Assembly (NCBI GenBank): GCA_040905145.1
Contig: JBBDSC010000227.1
Location: 1-15,558, forward strand
DNA length: 15,558 nucleotides
Reading direction: 5' to 3'
Origin: DATGMS01 sp040905145
GTDB lineage: Bacteria; Bacteroidota; Bacteroidia; Cytophagales; Cyclobacteriaceae
The translations under genes were made by a program, and so were the position numbers. Below are positions 14,217-15,558 of the stretch, in pieces. The notes beneath the pieces were generated by a model. That model did no database searches, was not told the origin of the DNA, and saw only the letters and a program-made list of their open reading frames with translations. Positions within the stretch are counted from its first letter, which is position 1. Each line of letters starts with the position of its first letter.

Positions 14217-15482
14217 ATGATGAACCAGACCCCTTTAGCAGAAAGAATGCGGCCAACAAAATTGGAAGACCTTATAGGCCAGGAGCATTTATCTTCTCCC
14301 AGTTCATTTCTTTTTAAGGCCATTAAATCAGGGACAGTTCCTTCCTTGATCCTTTGGGGCCCACCAGGTGTGGGAAAAACCACAATTGCCAATATTATAG
14401 CCAATGAAGTCAAAGCCCCATTTTATTCCCTTAGTGCCATCAGTTCCGGTGTTAAGGATATTCGGGAAATTATCGGAAAAGCCCGTTTTCAGCAGGGGGT
14501 GGTTTTGTTTATTGATGAGATTCACCGTTTTAACAAATCACAACAGGACGCACTTTTGGGAGCGGTGGAGAAAGGTGTTATTAGATTAATCGGTGCTACC
14601 ACAGAAAACCCTTCTTTTGAAGTCAATGCCGCCCTGCTGTCCCGGTGCCAAGTCTTTACCCTTAATGCCTTAGGAAAAAAAGAACTGGAAGGGATGTTAA
14701 AGCAGGCGTTGGAAAAGGATATTTTGCTGAAAAAGGTATCGGTAGAACTTAAGGAAACCGAGGCCTTGCTCCGGATTTCCGGAGGAGACGGCCGCAAACT
14801 GTTGAACCTCCTGGAAATAACCATAGAGGGGATGAACGAGGTCCCCTGTGTCATTACCAACGAAAAGGTAATAGAAATCGCTCAGCAACGCATCGCCATT
14901 TACGATAAATCCGGGGAGCAGCATTATGATATTGTGTCTGCCTTTATCAAATCCATCCGGGGAAGTGATCCTAATGCCGCAGTATATTGGCTGGCAAGGA
15001 TGATAGAAGGAGGGGAGGATGTGAAATTTATTGCCCGAAGGTTGGTGATTTTGGCCTCTGAAGATATTGGGAATGCCAATCCCAATGCGTTATTGTTGGC
15101 GACCAATTGCTTTGAAGCAGTAAAAATGATTGGTTATCCTGAGTCAAGGATTATTCTTTCACAGTGCGTAACTTATCTTGCCAGTTCTGCAAAAAGCAAC
15201 GCCAGCTACATGGCGATCAATAAAGCGCAGGAATTGGTCAGACAGGAAGGGGACTTGTCCGTTCCCCTACATTTAAGAAATGCCCCTACCAAATTGATGA
15301 AGGACTTGAATTATGGCAAAGAATATAAATATTCCCATGATTATGAAAATAACTTTGTCCATCAGGAATTTATGCCGGATAAGTTGAAGGGACAAAAGCT
15401 TTATGACCCCGGGGCCAATGCAAGGGAAAATGAACTTAGAAGGAATTTGCAGAAGCTTTGGGGTAAAAAGTATGGGTATTAG
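14217..15482 (+). CDS. rarA: Replication-associated recombination protein RarA (MgsA), AAA+ ATPase
   Basis: Clamp-loader-like AAA+ ATPase that acts at stalled replication forks and gaps in the bacterial nucleoid; related to eukaryotic WRNIP1/Mgs1. Seen in the 421 residues: the opening PLAERMRPTKLEDLIGQEHL (6-25), Walker A GPPGVGKTT (48-56), Walker B LFIDEIHRFNKSQQ (97-110) with Asp100-Glu101, sensor I GATTENPSFE (126-135), and an arginine-finger region LLSRCQVF with Arg143. Sensor II follows at SGGDGRKLLNLLE. The C-terminal tetramerisation part has the highly conserved SIRGSDPNAAVYWLARM and EDIGNANPNAL blocks. Length is usual for RarA. Two consecutive ATG codons (14217 and 14220) could both serve as starts. 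No frameshift or unusual feature was seen. Confidence 0.96.
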   Translation: MMNQTPLAERMRPTKLEDLIGQEHLSSPSSFLFKAIKSGTVPSLILWGPPGVGKTTIANIIANEVKAPFYSLSAISSGVKDIREIIGKARFQQGVVLFIDEIHRFNKSQQDALLGAVEKGVIRLIGATTENPSFEVNAALLSRCQVFTLNALGKKELEGMLKQALEKDILLKKVSVELKETEALLRISGGDGRKLLNLLEITIEGMNEVPCVITNEKVIEIAQQRIAIYDKSGEQHYDIVSAFIKSIRGSDPNAAVYWLARMIEGGEDVKFIARRLVILASEDIGNANPNALLLATNCFEAVKMIGYPESRIILSQCVTYLASSAKSNASYMAINKAQELVRQEGDLSVPLHLRNAPTKLMKDLNYGKEYKYSHDYENNFVHQEFMPDKLKGQKLYDPGANARENELRRNLQKLWGKKYGY

Positions 15483-15558
15483 AACAGTATCAAGAATCAA
15501 GATCCAAGACTCATATTCTCAAATCTCCCCAATCAAACCAAATTATCATATACATTGA
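15483..15558. other. Right-edge intergenic DNA with short CAAGA repeats
   Basis: At about 15489-15511 the words ATCAAGAA, TCAAGATC and CAAGACTC succeed each other at about 8-base spacing, a simple intergenic repeat. No gene start or terminator was seen before the window ends. Confidence 0.4.

Overview
The window looks like chromosome from a Bacteroidota bacterium, most likely order Cytophagales and near Cyclobacteriaceae. That placement is an inference. It rests on AT-leaning coding sequence, starts that mostly lack a strong Shine-Dalgarno site, several matches to the Bacteroidota -7 promoter box TAnnTTTG, and the protein types present (FabG, Lpd, DUF2721 and RarA in Bacteroidota style, plus a GreA/GreB-like remnant of a Bacteroidota type).

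Layout, left to right. Positions 1-905 (minus) hold the rest of a DNA ligase D gene whose ligase domain has lost its active-site start. A succinate-semialdehyde dehydrogenase gene (gabD, 1263-2708) follows, behind its own promoter. Positions 2709-3730 are scarred: purine-rich low-complexity DNA, a disrupted GreA/GreB-like gene, and a 44-codon membrane ORF that overlaps its stop codon. Next is a tight pair, cmoA (carboxy-SAM synthase, 3972-4718) and a membrane methyltransferase-like gene of the isoprenylcysteine methyltransferase/PEMT type (4719-5444), with no base between stop and start. Facing them on the minus strand is a two-gene operon: a YdeP/FdhF-type molybdopterin oxidoreductase (6402-8675) whose stop overlaps the start of fdhD (5551-6405). 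A secreted alpha/beta hydrolase (8830-10086) diverges from it.

After the hydrolase lie the two ends of a nucleotidyltransferase gene with its core deleted (10096-10250), then a PRC-barrel gene with a clear terminator. fabG (minus) and lpdA (plus) diverge from a 359-base intergenic region that holds candidate promoters for both. lpdA is followed by two strong hairpins, a DUF2721 membrane protein gene and rarA.

Most intact genes are core metabolism or genome maintenance. The accessory signal lies in three decayed genes (ligD, the GreA-like gene and the MNT-type nucleotidyltransferase), in short intergenic repeats, and in the cmoA/membrane-enzyme pair. That pair is the best candidate here for an undescribed function: it may supply carboxy-SAM to a membrane-bound transferase instead of to tRNA modification.
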